A stretch of DNA of 64,000 nt from Pseudomonas sp. JQ170C (lineage in GTDB: Bacteria > Pseudomonadota > Gammaproteobacteria > Pseudomonadales > Pseudomonadaceae), in NCBI RefSeq assembly GCF_035581345.1, contig NZ_CP141608.1:1010001-1074000 (forward strand), read 5' to 3'. Positions 53,791 to 64,000 of the stretch are shown here, piece after piece; the first letter of the stretch is position 1, and every line of letters starts with the position of its first letter. The translations under genes were made by a program, and so were the position numbers. A model generated the notes under the pieces. The model had not been told where the DNA came from. It did no database searches and saw only the letters and a list, made by a program, of their open reading frames with translations.

Positions 53791-54312
53791 GTGGGAACTC
53801 CTTGTCATTTCGCCCTGTTTGACCTGCAACCTGGCTTCCGTCTGGACCTCGACAAACTGGCCGTTCGCTACCGCGAGCTGGCCCGTGAGGTCCACCCGGA
53901 TCGCTTCGCCGATGCCTCCGAACGTGAACAGCGCATAGCGCTCGAACGTTCGGCCGCGCTGAACGAGGCCTACCAGACGCTAAAGAGCGCGCCCCGGCGT
54001 GCCCGTTACCTGTTGGCGATCGGCGGCCATGAAGTGCCGCAGGAAGTCACCGTCCATGATCCCGAGTTTCTGCTGCAGCAGATGCAACTGCGCGAAGAGC
54101 TCGAAGACCTCCAGGACAGTGCCGACCTCGACGGTGTTGCCGTGTTCAAGCGTCGCTTGAAAACCGCCCAGGAAACGCTCAACGAGGATTTCGCCGCCTG
54201 CTGGGATGATCCTGCGCAGCGCGAACAGGCCGAGCGCCTGATGCGCCGCATGCAGTTTCTCGACAAGCTCGCCTACGAAGTGCGCCAGCTGGAAGAGCGC
54301 CTCGACGATTAA
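53791..54312 (+). CDS. hscB: Co-chaperone HscB
   Basis: The 173-residue protein from GTG 53791 has a J domain with HPD at 35-37 (EVHPDRF) and a C-terminal three-helix IscU-binding domain. It brings IscU to HscA. It starts eight bases after iscA; a longer frame overlaps iscA and is rejected. Confidence 0.96.
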   Translation: MGTPCHFALFDLQPGFRLDLDKLAVRYRELAREVHPDRFADASEREQRIALERSAALNEAYQTLKSAPRRARYLLAIGGHEVPQEVTVHDPEFLLQQMQLREELEDLQDSADLDGVAVFKRRLKTAQETLNEDFAACWDDPAQREQAERLMRRMQFLDKLAYEVRQLEERLDD

Positions 54313-54354
54313 CTCGGCGCTGCTTCTGGCGGCGCCCCTGGTATTCAGATAAGC

Positions 54355-56217
54355 ATGGCCCTACTGCAGATCGCCGAACCCGGTCAGAGCCCTCAACCGC
54401 ACCAGCGTCGCCTGGCGGTGGGTATTGACCTTGGCACCACCAACTCCCTGGTCGCGGCATTGCGCAGCGGCCGTAGCGAGCCCCTGCCCGACGCTCAAGG
54501 TCGGGTCATCCTGCCTTCGGCTGTGCGTTACCATGCCGACCACATCGATGTCGGTCAGGTAGCGCGTGATGCCGCCTCCAGCGACCCACTCAATACCGTG
54601 CTGTCGGTCAAGCGTCTGATGGGCCGTGGCCTGGCGGACGTCAAGCAACTGGGTGAGCAACTGCCGTACCGCTTTGTCGGCGGCGAGTCGCACATGCCGT
54701 TCATCGACACCGTGCAGGGCCCGAAAAGCCCGGTGGAAGTCTCGGCCGATATTCTCAAGGTGCTGCGTCAGCGCGCCGAGGAAACCCTGGGTGGCGAGTT
54801 GGTGGGCGCGGTAATCACCGTGCCGGCCTATTTCGACGATGCCCAGCGCCAGGCGACCAAGGATGCCGCGCGTCTGGCCGGGCTGAACGTCCTGCGCCTG
54901 CTCAACGAGCCGACCGCAGCTGCCGTGGCCTATGGCCTGGACCAGAATGCCGAAGGCCTGGTGGCCATTTATGACCTGGGTGGCGGAACCTTCGACATCT
55001 CGATCCTGCGGCTGACTGGCGGTGTGTTTGAAGTGCTCGCCACCGGTGGCGATAGCGCCTTGGGTGGCGATGATTTCGACCACGCCATCGCCAGCTGGAT
55101 TGTCGAGCAGGCCGGCCTGTCTTCGGACCTCGATCCGGGTGCCCAGCGCCAACTGTTGCAAGCAGCTTGCGCAGCCAAAGAAGCGCTGACCGACGCTGAC
55201 TCGGTCACTGTCGCCTACGGCAACTGGCAAGCCGAGCTGACCCGCACTGCATTCGATGCCCTGATTGAGTCGCTGGTAGCCCGTAGCCTCAAGGCCTGCC
55301 GTCGCGCTGTGCGTGACAGCGGTGTCGAGCTCGAAGAAGTGGCTGCCGTGGTCATGGTTGGCGGCTCGACCCGTGTGCCGCGCGTGCGTGAGGCCGTCGG
55401 TGCTCTGTTTGGTCGTACGCCGTTGACCGATATCGACCCGGACCAGGTGGTTGCCATCGGCGCCGCAATCCAAGCCGATACCCTGGCCGGCAACCGTCGC
55501 GATGGTGGCGAACTGCTGTTGCTCGACGTGATTCCGCTGTCCCTTGGGCTGGAGACCATGGGTGGGTTGATGGAGAAGGTGATTCCGCGAAACACCACCA
55601 TCCCGGTTGCCCGCGCCCAGGAGTTCACCACTTACAAGGACGGCCAGTCGGCCATGATGATTCATGTGCTGCAGGGTGAGCGCGAGCTGATCAGCGACTG
55701 CCGTTCGCTGGCGCGATTCGAGCTTCGCGGTATTCCGGCGATGGTCGCGGGTGCCGCGAAGATCCGCGTCACCTTCCAGGTCGATGCCGACGGCCTGCTC
55801 AGCGTTTCGGCGCGAGAGCTGGGATCGGGTGTCGAGTCGAGTATTCAGGTCAAGCCTTCCTACGGCCTGACCGACGGTGAAATTACCCGCATGCTCAAGG
55901 ATTCCTTCGAGCATGCAGGGTTCGACAAGGTGGCGCGCCAGCTGCGCGAGCACCAGGTCGACGCCGAGCGCCTGCTTGAAGCTGTGCAGGGCGCGCTGGA
56001 CGCCGATGGCGACCGGCTGCTGGACGCCGAAGAGCGCCTGGCTATCGAACAACAAATGCAAGACTTGCGTGATTTGATCAACGGCACCGATGGCGCAGCC
56101 ATCGAGCAGCAGACCAAGCGTCTGTCGCAGGTGACCGATGCCTTTGCCGCCCGTCGCCTTGATTCGACGGTAAAAGCCGCGTTGGCCGGGCGCAACCTGA
56201 ATGAGATCGAGGAATAA
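54355..56217 (+). CDS. hscA: Fe-S chaperone HscA (Hsp70)
   Basis: The 620-residue protein has the Hsp70 ATPase patterns [28 protein letters not shown] and [16 protein letters not shown], and a substrate domain with [13 protein letters not shown]. It uses ATP to release clusters from IscU. Confidence 0.98.
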   Translation: MALLQIAEPGQSPQPHQRRLAVGIDLGTTNSLVAALRSGRSEPLPDAQGRVILPSAVRYHADHIDVGQVARDAASSDPLNTVLSVKRLMGRGLADVKQLGEQLPYRFVGGESHMPFIDTVQGPKSPVEVSADILKVLRQRAEETLGGELVGAVITVPAYFDDAQRQATKDAARLAGLNVLRLLNEPTAAAVAYGLDQNAEGLVAIYDLGGGTFDISILRLTGGVFEVLATGGDSALGGDDFDHAIASWIVEQAGLSSDLDPGAQRQLLQAACAAKEALTDADSVTVAYGNWQAELTRTAFDALIESLVARSLKACRRAVRDSGVELEEVAAVVMVGGSTRVPRVREAVGALFGRTPLTDIDPDQVVAIGAAIQADTLAGNRRDGGELLLLDVIPLSLGLETMGGLMEKVIPRNTTIPVARAQEFTTYKDGQSAMMIHVLQGERELISDCRSLARFELRGIPAMVAGAAKIRVTFQVDADGLLSVSARELGSGVESSIQVKPSYGLTDGEITRMLKDSFEHAGFDKVARQLREHQVDAERLLEAVQGALDADGDRLLDAEERLAIEQQMQDLRDLINGTDGAAIEQQTKRLSQVTDAFAARRLDSTVKAALAGRNLNEIEE

Positions 56218-56220
56218 CTG

Positions 56221-56562
56221 ATGCCGCAGGTGATTTTTCTGCCCCACGAGAAGTTCTGCCCGGATGGCATGGTGGTGGAGGCTGAGACAGGTAAGTCCAT
56301 TCTTGAAGTGGCGCACGACAACCACATCGAGATCGAAAGCGCCTGCGGTGGTGTCTGCGCATGCACCACGTGTCACTGCGTGATTCGCGAAGGCTTCAAC
56401 TCGCTCAATGAAGCCGACGAGCTGGAAGAGGACTACCTGGATCGCGCCTGGGGCCTGGAGCCTACCTCGCGCCTGACCTGCCAGGCCAAGGTCGGAACCG
56501 AAGACGTCACCGTCGAAATTCCGAAGTACTCGCTCAACCACGCAGCCGAAGCGCCGCATTGA
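56221..56562 (+). CDS. fdx: ISC-system 2Fe-2S ferredoxin
   Basis: The 113-residue adrenodoxin-type ferredoxin has ligands Cys42, Cys48, Cys51 and Cys87 (ACGGVCACTTC, RLTCQAK). It gives electrons for cluster assembly. It starts three bases after hscA. Confidence 0.97.
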   Translation: MPQVIFLPHEKFCPDGMVVEAETGKSILEVAHDNHIEIESACGGVCACTTCHCVIREGFNSLNEADELEEDYLDRAWGLEPTSRLTCQAKVGTEDVTVEIPKYSLNHAAEAPH

Positions 56563-56575
56563 TCCTGGAGCCGAC

Positions 56576-56776
56576 ATGAGCCTGAAATGGGTTGATGTAC
56601 TTGAAATTGCAATCCAGCTTGCGGAAAGCAAGCCGGAAGTCGATCCTCGTTATGTGAATTTCGTCGATCTGCACCAGTGGGTGCTGGCATTGCCGGAATT
56701 CAGTGACGATCCGCAGCGTGGCGGCGAGAAGGTTCTCGAAGCCATCCAGGCGGCCTGGATCGAAGAAGCCGACTGA
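56576..56776 (+). CDS. iscX: Fe-S assembly protein IscX
   Basis: The 66-residue acidic protein (MSLKWVDVLEIAIQLAESKP ... DPRYVNFVDLHQWVLALPEF) is the usual last gene of the isc operon. It binds IscS and regulates its activity. Confidence 0.96.
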   Translation: MSLKWVDVLEIAIQLAESKPEVDPRYVNFVDLHQWVLALPEFSDDPQRGGEKVLEAIQAAWIEEAD

Positions 56777-56790
56777 GCGCGCTCGGCAGG

Positions 56791-56835
56791 TTAGGCAATC
56801 CCCCGGAACCCGCGTATAATTCGCGGGTTTAATTT
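56791..56835 (+). promoter_or_regulatory. Terminator hairpin that contains the ndk -10 box
   Basis: AACCCGCG (56807-56814) and CGCGGGTT (56822-56829) form an 8-bp stem, followed by TAATTTTT, a terminator for the isc operon. Its loop TATAATT holds a perfect TATAAT (56815-56820), with TTAGGC (56791-56796) 18 bases upstream as a weak -35 for ndk. Confidence 0.7.
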
Positions 56836-56867
56836 TTCGCTTCACTCAACGTTTCTGGAGTTACACC

Positions 56868-57293
56868 ATGGCTGTTCAACGTACTTTCTCGATCATCAAG
56901 CCTGACGCCGTTGCCAAGAACGTGATCGGCAAGATCACCACTCGCTTCGAAGAAGCTGGCCTGCGCATCGTTGCTTCGAAAATCAAGCAACTGTCCAAAG
57001 CCGAAGCCGAAGGTTTCTACGCTGAGCACAAAGAGCGCGGTTTCTTCGGTGACCTGGTTGCCTTCATGACTTCCGGTCCAGTTGTTGTTCAAGTTCTGGA
57101 AGGCGAAAACGCCATCGCTCTGAACCGTGAGCTGATGGGCGCTACCAACCCTAAAGAAGCTGCTCCAGGCACCATCCGTGCTGACTTCGCCGAGTCGATC
57201 GACGCCAACGCCGTTCACGGTTCGGACTCCGAAGCAGCCGCTGCTCGCGAAATCGCTTACTTCTTCGCAGCTACCGAGGTAACCACTCGCTAA
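56868..57293 (+). CDS. ndk: Nucleoside diphosphate kinase
   Basis: The 141-residue enzyme moves phosphate between nucleoside di- and triphosphates through a phosphohistidine in NAVHGSDS (about 117). The start [20 protein letters not shown] is typical. Codon use is strongly biased, as for a highly expressed gene. Confidence 0.98.
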   Translation: MAVQRTFSIIKPDAVAKNVIGKITTRFEEAGLRIVASKIKQLSKAEAEGFYAEHKERGFFGDLVAFMTSGPVVVQVLEGENAIALNRELMGATNPKEAAPGTIRADFAESIDANAVHGSDSEAAAAREIAYFFAATEVTTR

Positions 57294-57321
57294 GCGAAAG
57301 CTTACGAGTGAGGGTGAATCC

Positions 57322-58467
57322 ATGACGACATCGACTGGCAAAACTAACCTGTTGGGGCTGACCCAGCCGGAAATGGAAAAATTCTTCGACTCTATCGGGG
57401 AGAAGCGTTTCCGTGCCGGTCAGGTAATGAAATGGATTCACCACTTTGGCGTCGATGATTTCGACGCCATGACCAACGTCGGCAAGGCCTTGCGTGAAAA
57501 GCTCAAGGCAGTTGCCGAGGTTCGCGGTCCGGAAGTGGTCAGCGAGGACATCTCCACCGACGGTACCCGTAAATGGGTAGTGCGCGTGGCGTCCGGCAGC
57601 TGCGTCGAGACCGTGTACATCCCCCAGGGCAAGCGTGGCACGCTGTGTGTCTCGTCCCAGGCCGGTTGCGCCCTGGACTGCAGTTTCTGCTCTACCGGCA
57701 AGCAAGGATTCAACAGCAACCTCACCGCCGCCGAAGTGATCGGCCAGGTGTGGATTGCCAACAAGTCGTTCGGCACAGTGCCTGCCAAGATCGACCGTGC
57801 CATCACCAACGTGGTGATGATGGGCATGGGCGAGCCGCTGCTGAACTTCGACAACGTGGTCGCCGCCATGCACCTGATGATGGACGACCTCGGCTACGGC
57901 ATTTCCAAGCGCCGGGTGACCCTGTCCACCTCCGGCGTGGTACCGATGATCGAAGAGCTGGCCAAGCACATCGACGTCTCCCTGGCCCTGTCGCTGCACG
58001 CGCCGAACGACGCGCTGCGCAATGAACTGGTGCCGATCAACAAGAAGTACCCGCTCAAGGTATTGCTCGCCGCGTGCATGAACTACATGTCGCAGCTGGG
58101 CGAAAAGCGTGTGCTGACCATCGAGTACACCCTGCTCAAGGACGTCAACGACAAGCTCGAACACGCCGTGGAAATGGCCGAGCTGCTCAAGGATGTTCCG
58201 TGCAAGATCAACCTGATCCCGTTCAACCCGTTCCCGCATTCCGGCTACGAGCGTCCGAGCAACAACGCCATCCGCCGTTTCCAGGATCACCTGCATCACG
58301 CCGGTTACAACGTGACAGTGCGCACCACCCGTGGTGAAGACATCGACGCGGCGTGCGGCCAGTTGGTAGGCCAGGTAATGGACCGTACCCGTCGTAGCGA
58401 ACGCTTGCTTGCCGTGCGTCAGTTGAACGCCGACGGCGATGTGCAAGAAAGCGCTGTACGGAACTGA
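57322..58467 (+). CDS. rlmN: 23S rRNA/tRNA adenine-C2 methyltransferase RlmN
   Basis: The 381-residue radical SAM enzyme methylates A2503 of 23S rRNA and A37 of some tRNAs. It has the cluster motif [11 protein letters not shown] and the methyl-carrier cysteine region [15 protein letters not shown]. It depends on the Fe-S system encoded upstream. Confidence 0.97.
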   Translation: MTTSTGKTNLLGLTQPEMEKFFDSIGEKRFRAGQVMKWIHHFGVDDFDAMTNVGKALREKLKAVAEVRGPEVVSEDISTDGTRKWVVRVASGSCVETVYIPQGKRGTLCVSSQAGCALDCSFCSTGKQGFNSNLTAAEVIGQVWIANKSFGTVPAKIDRAITNVVMMGMGEPLLNFDNVVAAMHLMMDDLGYGISKRRVTLSTSGVVPMIEELAKHIDVSLALSLHAPNDALRNELVPINKKYPLKVLLAACMNYMSQLGEKRVLTIEYTLLKDVNDKLEHAVEMAELLKDVPCKINLIPFNPFPHSGYERPSNNAIRRFQDHLHHAGYNVTVRTTRGEDIDAACGQLVGQVMDRTRRSERLLAVRQLNADGDVQESAVRN

Positions 58468-58480
58468 AGAGAGGACCTCC

Positions 58481-59239
58481 ATGACCTTGCGCGCCGCGCT
58501 GCCGATCCTGTCGCTCGCCCTGCTTGCAGGCTGCGTGTCCGGCGGGAGTTCGGACACGCTGGCAAGTCGCGAGGGCAGGGAGCATGCAGCTCAGGCCTAT
58601 GTGCAGCTTGGGTTGGGTTATTTGCAACAAGGTTTGACCGGTCAGGCCAAGGGGCCACTGAAAAAAGCGCTTGATCTCAATAGCCAGGATGCCGCCGCCA
58701 ACGCTGCCCTGGCTTTGGTGTATCAGGCTGAAGATGAGTCGGAACTGGCTGAGAAACACTACCGCAAGGCGTTGGCCAGTCGCCCGGACGATACGCGGAT
58801 CCGTAACAACTACGGCAGTTTTCTTTATGCTCGGGGCCAATACGCGCAGGCGCAGCAGATGTTTGCCCAAGCAGCGGCCGATACGCTGTATCCTGAGCGT
58901 TCCCGGGTGTTCGAGAGCCTTGGCCTAACTGCCTTGAGGCTCGGCCAGCGTGATCAGGCGCAGCAATACCTGGTAAAAGCTTTACGCCTCAACCAGCAGC
59001 AACCGCGTGCGTTGCTCGAAATGGCTGAGTTGTCTTACGAAGACAGGCATTATGTGCCGGCCCGTGACTACTACGATCGTTTCAGCCAGCTGAGCGACCA
59101 CAGTGCCCGCAGCTTGCTGCTGGGCAGTCGCCTGGCCAACGTTTTCGAGGAACGGAACAAGGCCGCCGATCTGGGCCTGCAATTACAACGACTTTATCCC
59201 GGTACGCCGGAATATCAGCAATACCTGTCGGAGCAATGA
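58481..59239 (+). CDS. pilF: Type IV pilus biogenesis lipoprotein PilF/PilW
   Basis: The 252-residue protein (ATG 58481) has a lipobox LLAGC and six or so TPR units (AQAYVQLGLGYLQQGLTGQA first). It is the outer membrane pilotin for the type IV pilus secretin. A longer frame overlaps rlmN and is rejected. Its stop overlaps the next gene. Confidence 0.93.
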   Translation: MTLRAALPILSLALLAGCVSGGSSDTLASREGREHAAQAYVQLGLGYLQQGLTGQAKGPLKKALDLNSQDAAANAALALVYQAEDESELAEKHYRKALASRPDDTRIRNNYGSFLYARGQYAQAQQMFAQAAADTLYPERSRVFESLGLTALRLGQRDQAQQYLVKALRLNQQQPRALLEMAELSYEDRHYVPARDYYDRFSQLSDHSARSLLLGSRLANVFEERNKAADLGLQLQRLYPGTPEYQQYLSEQ

Positions 59240-60276
59240 TGAAAGCGGCGCATCCCGAAGTAGCAGCAGCGACTCGCGAGAACCCAGGTGAGACTTTGCG
59301 TCAGGCCCGCGAGAGCAGGGACTTGTCGCAGGCCGAAGTGGCCCGCAAGCTCAACCTGACCGTGAGTTCCCTGAACAATCTTGAATCCGGCGCCTTCGAC
59401 AAGCTGCCCGGGCACACCTTTGCCCGTGGCTACATCCGCGCTTATGCCAAGCTGCTGGACATGGACCAGGCCGCTCTGGTGCAGGCCTTCGACCAATGCA
59501 CCGGCACCCACGCCCAGGGCAGCGATGTGCATGCCCTCGGTCGTATCGAAGAGCCTGTTCGCCTCTCACACAACATCCTGCGCATTGTCAGCCTGTTGAT
59601 GCTGGTGGTGGTGATCGGTGGCGGCTTCTTCTGGTGGCAGGATCAGAGCAGCCAGCGCAGCAAGGACCTGGTCAACATGGCCCTTGAGCACGTAGAGGTT
59701 GAAAGCGCCGATGGCACTACCCAGATCCACCCGCTGGACGAGCCTGAAGACCAGGCTGTGACCGCCGGCCAGCAGCCTGAAAGCACCACGCTGAACCTGG
59801 ACCAGGCTGTGACGCCGTCCGAACAGGCTACCCAGACGCCAGCACCAGAAGCTGCCGTCAGCCCGGCAACGCCTGTGGCACCTGTCGCTCCGGCTGCAGT
59901 GGTTCCTGCCCCCGCGCCAGCTGCAGTGATTCCAGCACCAGCACCAGCTCCCGTGGCACCGGTAGCGCCTGCGGTAGTTGCCAGCGCTCCTGCCACTGCC
60001 CCGGCTCCTGCCGCCGCAGCCCCTGTCGCTGCCGGAAGCGGCCAGGTGCACATGCAATTCACCGCCAATTGCTGGACGTCGGTCACCGACGGTAACGGCA
60101 AGGTGCTGTTCAGCGCCATCAAGCGCAAGGGCGAGAGCCTGCAGCTGAGCGGCAAGCCGCCGTTCGCGGTACGCCTGGGCTTCGCCCGGGGCGTGCAGCT
60201 CAGCTACAACGGCCAGGCCGTCGACCTTGCGCCGTTCACCAGTGGCGAGACTGCTCGCCTGAAGTTGGGACAATAA
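59236..60276 (+). CDS. rodZ: RodZ-like HTH membrane protein
   Basis: The 346-residue protein has a cytoplasmic HTH_25 domain (TLRQARESRDLSQAEVARKL), one membrane helix (about 114-133), a Pro/Ala-rich periplasmic linker (about 190-265) made of PAPAP-type repeats, and a C-terminal DUF4115 domain (CWTSVTDGNGKVLFSAIKRK). It helps hold MreB and cell shape. Start may be 59236 or 59239, overlapping pilF. Confidence 0.9.
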   Translation: MMKAAHPEVAAATRENPGETLRQARESRDLSQAEVARKLNLTVSSLNNLESGAFDKLPGHTFARGYIRAYAKLLDMDQAALVQAFDQCTGTHAQGSDVHALGRIEEPVRLSHNILRIVSLLMLVVVIGGGFFWWQDQSSQRSKDLVNMALEHVEVESADGTTQIHPLDEPEDQAVTAGQQPESTTLNLDQAVTPSEQATQTPAPEAAVSPATPVAPVAPAAVVPAPAPAAVIPAPAPAPVAPVAPAVVASAPATAPAPAAAAPVAAGSGQVHMQFTANCWTSVTDGNGKVLFSAIKRKGESLQLSGKPPFAVRLGFARGVQLSYNGQAVDLAPFTSGETARLKLGQ

Positions 60277-60279
60277 GTC

Positions 60280-61389
60280 ATGCACGGCGAATCTCCGATC
60301 AAACGTCGCGAATCCCGGAAAATCTGGGTTGGTAATGTGCCTGTCGGCGGCGATGCACCCATCGCCGTCCAGAGCATGACCAACACCGACACCAACGATG
60401 TCGCCGCCACCGTGGCGCAGATCAACCGCCTGGTCGATGCCGGCGTTGATATCGTGCGTGTCTCGGTTCCGGACATGGATGCCGCCGAAGCTTTCGGTCG
60501 CATCAAGCAGCAAGTCAGCGTTCCGCTGGTTGCCGACATCCACTTCGACTACCGCATCGCTCTGCGCGTGGCCGAGCTGGGTGTCGATTGCCTGCGCATC
60601 AACCCGGGCAACATCGGTCGTGAAGACCGCGTTCGTGCGGTGGTCGATGCCGCCCGCGACCGTGGCATTCCAATCCGCATCGGTGTCAACGCCGGTTCCC
60701 TGGAAAAAGACCTGCAGAAAAAGTACGGCGAGCCTACCCCGGCAGCGCTGGTCGAGTCGGCCATGCGCCATGTCGAGCACCTCGATCGCCTGGACTTCCA
60801 GGACTTCAAGGTCAGCGTAAAGGCCTCCGACGTGTTCATGGCCGTCGAAGCCTACCGCCTGCTGGCCAAGCAGATCATCCAGCCGCTGCACCTGGGTATC
60901 ACCGAAGCCGGTGGCCTGCGTTCGGGCACGGTGAAATCCGCGGTCGGCCTCGGTATGCTGCTTGCCGAAGGGATTGGCGATACTATTCGCATCTCCCTGG
61001 CGGCAGACCCGGTCGAAGAGGTCAAGGTCGGTTACGACATCCTCAAGTCCTTGCACCTGCGTTCGCGTGGTATCAATTTCATCGCCTGCCCGAGCTGCTC
61101 GCGGCAGAACTTCGATGTGGTCAAGACCATGAACGAGCTTGAAGGTCGCCTGGAAGACCTGCTGGTACCGCTGGACGTGGCCGTGATCGGCTGTGTGGTC
61201 AATGGTCCTGGCGAAGCCAAGGAGGCCCATGTGGGGCTGACGGGCGGTACGCCGAACCTGATCTACATCGATGGCAAGCCATCGCAGAAGCTGAGCAATG
61301 ACAACCTGGTCGATGAGCTGGAAAGACTCATCCGCCAGAAAGCGGCCGAAAAGGCCGAAGCCGACGCGGCCCTGATCGCCCGTGGCTGA
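60280..61389 (+). CDS. ispG: 4-hydroxy-3-methylbut-2-enyl diphosphate synthase
   Basis: IspG is the Fe-S enzyme of the MEP isoprenoid pathway. The 369-residue protein has the barrel pattern ([20 protein letters not shown]) and the cluster cysteines in [10 protein letters not shown] and GCVVNGPGE. It begins three bases after the rodZ stop. Confidence 0.97.
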   Translation: MHGESPIKRRESRKIWVGNVPVGGDAPIAVQSMTNTDTNDVAATVAQINRLVDAGVDIVRVSVPDMDAAEAFGRIKQQVSVPLVADIHFDYRIALRVAELGVDCLRINPGNIGREDRVRAVVDAARDRGIPIRIGVNAGSLEKDLQKKYGEPTPAALVESAMRHVEHLDRLDFQDFKVSVKASDVFMAVEAYRLLAKQIIQPLHLGITEAGGLRSGTVKSAVGLGMLLAEGIGDTIRISLAADPVEEVKVGYDILKSLHLRSRGINFIACPSCSRQNFDVVKTMNELEGRLEDLLVPLDVAVIGCVVNGPGEAKEAHVGLTGGTPNLIYIDGKPSQKLSNDNLVDELERLIRQKAAEKAEADAALIARG

Positions 61390-61413
61390 CACCCAGATTC
61401 GTAAGGATTTTCC

Positions 61414-62703
61414 GTGAGCAAATCGCTGCAAGCCATCCGTGGCATGAACGACATCCTGCCCGAGCAGACGCCGCTGTGGCGCTATTTCGAGAGCACCGTG
61501 GCAGGCCTGCTGGACTCCTATGGCTATCGCCAGATCCGCACGCCTATCGTCGAGTTCACCGAGCTGTTCAAGCGCTCGATCGGTGAAGTCACCGACATCG
61601 TCGAAAAAGAGATGTACACCTTCACCGACCGCAATGGCGACTCCCTGACCCTGCGTCCGGAAGGCACCGCGGCCTGCGTACGTGCCGTGCTCGAGCACGG
61701 TATCAGCGGTGGCGGCCAGGTGCAGAAGCTCTGGTACATCGGCCAGATGTTCCGCCATGAGCGCCCGCAAAAAGGCCGTTATCGTCAGTTCCACCAGATC
61801 GGCCTCGAGGTGTTCAACCTCGACGGTCCGGACATCGACGCCGAGCTGATCGTACTGACCTGGCGCCTGTGGAAGCTGCTGGGTATCCGTGATGCGGTCA
61901 AGCTCGAACTCAACAGCCTGGGCACCAGCGAAGCCCGTGCCCGTTACCGTGATGCGCTGGTCGAGTTCCTCTCGGCGCGTCTGGACCAGCTGGACGAAGA
62001 CAGCCAGCGTCGCCTGAAGACCAACCCGCTGCGCATCCTCGATACCAAGGACGCCAATACCCAGGCGGTGCTGGTCGATGCGCCGAAGCTTGAAGACTAC
62101 CTGGACGAAGAGTCCCGCGTGCACTTCGAGGGCCTGAAGGCGCGTCTGGATGCCGCCGGCATTCCATTCGTGATCAACACCAAGCTGGTACGTGGCCTGG
62201 ATTACTACAGCAAGACCGTGTTCGAGTGGGTCACCGACAAGCTCGGCTCCCAGGGCACCGTCTGTGCCGGCGGCCGCTACGATGGCCTGGTCGAGCAGAT
62301 GGGCGGCAAGCCGACCCCGGGCGTTGGTTTCGCCATGGGTATCGAGCGTCTGATTCTGCTGCTCGAAACCCTGGGACAGATCCCCGAGTCGATCAACCGC
62401 CAGGTCGATGTCTACCTGTGCGCCTTCGGCGAGCAGGCAGAACTGGCAGGCCTGGCCCTGGCCGAGCGTCTGCGTGATCGCTTGCCGAACCTGCGCCTGC
62501 AGGTCAATGCCGGTGGTGGCAGCTTCAAGAGCCAGTTCAAGAAGGCCGACAAGAGTGCAGCGCTGTTTGCCTTGATCCTGGGGGACGACGAACTGGCGCA
62601 ACAAGTGGTAGGTTTCAAACCCCTGCGTGGCCAGGGCGAACAACAAAACATTGCCTGGGATGCTCTGGCAGAGCACCTGGAAGCTTCCCTCGCGCAGGCG
62701 TGA
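61414..62703 (+). CDS. hisS: Histidyl-tRNA synthetase
   Basis: The 429-residue class II synthetase starts with [20 protein letters not shown] and has motif 2 ([20 protein letters not shown]), the histidine motif [15 protein letters not shown] and motif 3 ([11 protein letters not shown]). Length is normal. Confidence 0.98.
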   Translation: MSKSLQAIRGMNDILPEQTPLWRYFESTVAGLLDSYGYRQIRTPIVEFTELFKRSIGEVTDIVEKEMYTFTDRNGDSLTLRPEGTAACVRAVLEHGISGGGQVQKLWYIGQMFRHERPQKGRYRQFHQIGLEVFNLDGPDIDAELIVLTWRLWKLLGIRDAVKLELNSLGTSEARARYRDALVEFLSARLDQLDEDSQRRLKTNPLRILDTKDANTQAVLVDAPKLEDYLDEESRVHFEGLKARLDAAGIPFVINTKLVRGLDYYSKTVFEWVTDKLGSQGTVCAGGRYDGLVEQMGGKPTPGVGFAMGIERLILLLETLGQIPESINRQVDVYLCAFGEQAELAGLALAERLRDRLPNLRLQVNAGGGSFKSQFKKADKSAALFALILGDDELAQQVVGFKPLRGQGEQQNIAWDALAEHLEASLAQA

Positions 62704-62742
62704 AGCGGGTCAACAGCCGATTTGGTGAAAAGGAGTATTGGG

Positions 62743-63384
62743 GTGTCGAGTACCGATGATGAACAGCTGGCGGCATTCAAGGACTGGTGGCAGCGTAACG
62801 GCAAGCCACTGGTAACCGGCGGCCTGCTGGCACTGGTGATAGTGTTTGGCTGGCAAGCCTTCCAGAAGTACCAGGGCAACCAGTCGCAAGGCGCCTCGAA
62901 CCTCTATCAGGCCCTGCTGGAAACCACCCTGACGCCAAGTGGCGAGCCGGATGCGGCCAAGGTCGCCGAGTTGTCGGGCAAGCTCAAGAACGAGTTTGGC
63001 GGCACCGCCTATGCCCAGTACGGCAGCCTGTTCGTGGCCAAGGTCGCGGTCGAGGCTGGCAAGCTGGATGATGCTGCAGCCGAACTCAAGTCAGTAATGG
63101 ACAAGCCGGCCGATGCCACCCTGGGTGAAATCGCCCGTCAGCGCCTGGCTCGTGTCCTGGCTGCCCAGAACAAGGTCGACGAAGCCTTGAAGCTGCTTGA
63201 AGGCGACGCCGACAAGGCGTTCCTGGCCAGCCGTGAAGAGCTCAAGGGCGACCTGCTGGTGCAACTGGGTCGTGTAGCCGATGCGCATGCCGCTTACGAA
63301 AAAGCCAAGGACGCGCTGTCTGATGACGCTGCGATCGGTGGCCTGCAACTCAAGCTCGACGACCTGGCCAAAGGGGATGCGTAA
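62743..63384 (+). CDS. YfgM-like tetratricopeptide membrane protein
   Basis: The 213-residue protein from GTG 62743 (AAGGAG eight bases upstream) has one membrane helix (LVTGGLLALVIVFGWQAFQK, about 24-43) and a periplasmic TPR-like domain of the DUF2133/YfgM type. It is normally encoded between hisS and bamB and assists SecYEG-associated chaperones. Confidence 0.93.
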   Translation: MSSTDDEQLAAFKDWWQRNGKPLVTGGLLALVIVFGWQAFQKYQGNQSQGASNLYQALLETTLTPSGEPDAAKVAELSGKLKNEFGGTAYAQYGSLFVAKVAVEAGKLDDAAAELKSVMDKPADATLGEIARQRLARVLAAQNKVDEALKLLEGDADKAFLASREELKGDLLVQLGRVADAHAAYEKAKDALSDDAAIGGLQLKLDDLAKGDA

Positions 63385-64000
63385 GTGATCGGTTGGAAAC
63401 ATGCAGCAGTGCTGACCCTGGCCCTCATGGCCGTGGGTTGCAGCAGCAACAGCAAAAAGGAATTGCCTCCGGCTGAGCTCACCAGTTTCACCGAAGAGGT
63501 GGTCCTGAAGAAGCTGTGGAGTCGCTCGATCGGTGATGGTCAGGGCGAATCCTTCAATATGCTGGTCCCGGCGATCGAGAACGACCGTATCTACGCTGCC
63601 GATGTCACCGGCGTGGTGATGGCCCTGGATCGCAACACCGGCGACGTGGCCTGGAAGAAAGAGCTTGAGCTGCCTGTTTCCGGTGCAGTTGGCGTGGGTT
63701 ACGGCATGGTCATGCTCGGCACCCTCAAGGGTGAAGTCATTGCCCTGGACGCCAGCACCGGTGAACAGCGCTGGCGTTCGCGCGTTACCAGTGAAGTCCT
63801 GGCACCGCCTGCCACCAACGGTGACGTGGTGGTGATTCAGACCCAGGATGACCGCGTGATCGGCCTGGATGCCAGCACCGGCGACCGTCGCTGGATCTAC
63901 GAAAGCACCCCGGCAGTACTGACCCTGCGTGGTACTGGCGCGCCTATCGTGACCAACCGCCTGGCCATCGCTGGCCTGTCGACTGGCAAGGTCATCGCCC
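63385..64000 (+). CDS. bamB: Outer membrane assembly lipoprotein BamB, 3' end outside window
   Basis: The frame starts with GTG right after the yfgM-like stop and runs off the window. It has a lipobox MAVGC and the PQQ-like beta-propeller repeats (YAADVTGVVMALDRNTGDVA, VIALDASTGEQRWRSRV). BamB helps the BAM complex insert outer membrane proteins. Confidence 0.96.
   Translation, partial: MIGWKHAAVLTLALMAVGCSSNSKKELPPAELTSFTEEVVLKKLWSRSIGDGQGESFNMLVPAIENDRIYAADVTGVVMALDRNTGDVAWKKELELPVSGAVGVGYGMVMLGTLKGEVIALDASTGEQRWRSRVTSEVLAPPATNGDVVVIQTQDDRVIGLDASTGDRRWIYESTPAVLTLRGTGAPIVTNRLAIAGLSTGKVIA

Noticed and set aside
54361..56631. A 756-codon open frame on the minus strand
   Set aside because: It is antisense to hscA and fdx.
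59566..62676. A 1036-codon open frame on the minus strand
   Set aside because: It is antisense to rodZ, ispG and hisS and has no family pattern.

Overview
The window reads as a chromosome segment of a Pseudomonas species close to the P. putida group. The evidence is high GC, the gene order queA-tgt-yajC-secD-secF ... suhB-trmJ-cysE-iscRSUA-hscBA-fdx-iscX-ndk-rlmN-pilF-rodZ-ispG-hisS-yfgM-bamB, Pseudomonas-type REP palindromes, and an IscR/Fur style of iron control. No species call can be made from sequence reading alone.

Left flank (1-16785) is host DNA. It holds a partial GNAT gene, a membrane protein, a YdcZ-type transporter divergent from a LysR regulator, an LprI-like secreted protein, and a selenium cluster: selD-selU divergent from a PhnD/C/E/E-type ABC importer that probably brings in a selenium oxyanion. 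Next come a membrane protein, an iron-responsive sigma/anti-sigma/TonB-receptor set (fecI-fecR-fecA type) with a Fur box, a decayed toxin-antitoxin pair, a GNAT gene, an amino acid permease and a DUF4223 (YhfL-like) lipoprotein.

An integrated element (about 16786-42250, 25.4 kb) sits in the 3' end of a tRNA-Leu(CAA) gene. It is bounded by att repeats, carries near-identical integrase arm-type repeats at both ends, and has its own tyrosine integrase. From right to left it carries the integrase, an unknown 556-residue protein, an AlpA regulator, a leader with an attenuator-like set of competing hairpins, a string of small genes, a Toprim primase-like protein, a DUF927 helicase-like protein, a cluster of GTGGGAAC iterons, then only the DNA-ejection block of a podovirus (small protein, GNAT, cupin-like, T7 gp14-like, transglycosylase, and a 2037-residue protein with an HExxH metallopeptidase motif). 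No terminase, portal, capsid or tail gene is visible. The far-left cargo is a zinc-ribbon membrane protein, two more HTH/AlpA regulators, a PD-(D/E)XK-like protein, a MobV-type relaxase cut by an IS3 insertion, another HTH gene and a coiled-coil zinc-ribbon gene broken by an amber codon. It may be a P4-like satellite that brings its own ejection proteins, or a temperate podovirus that lost its structural genes.

Right flank (42312-64000) is host housekeeping: queuosine synthesis (queA, tgt), Sec translocation accessory genes (yajC, secD, secF), suhB, trmJ, cysE, the complete isc iron-sulfur operon, ndk, rlmN, pilF, rodZ, ispG, hisS, yfgM and the start of bamB, all densely packed and mostly on the plus strand.
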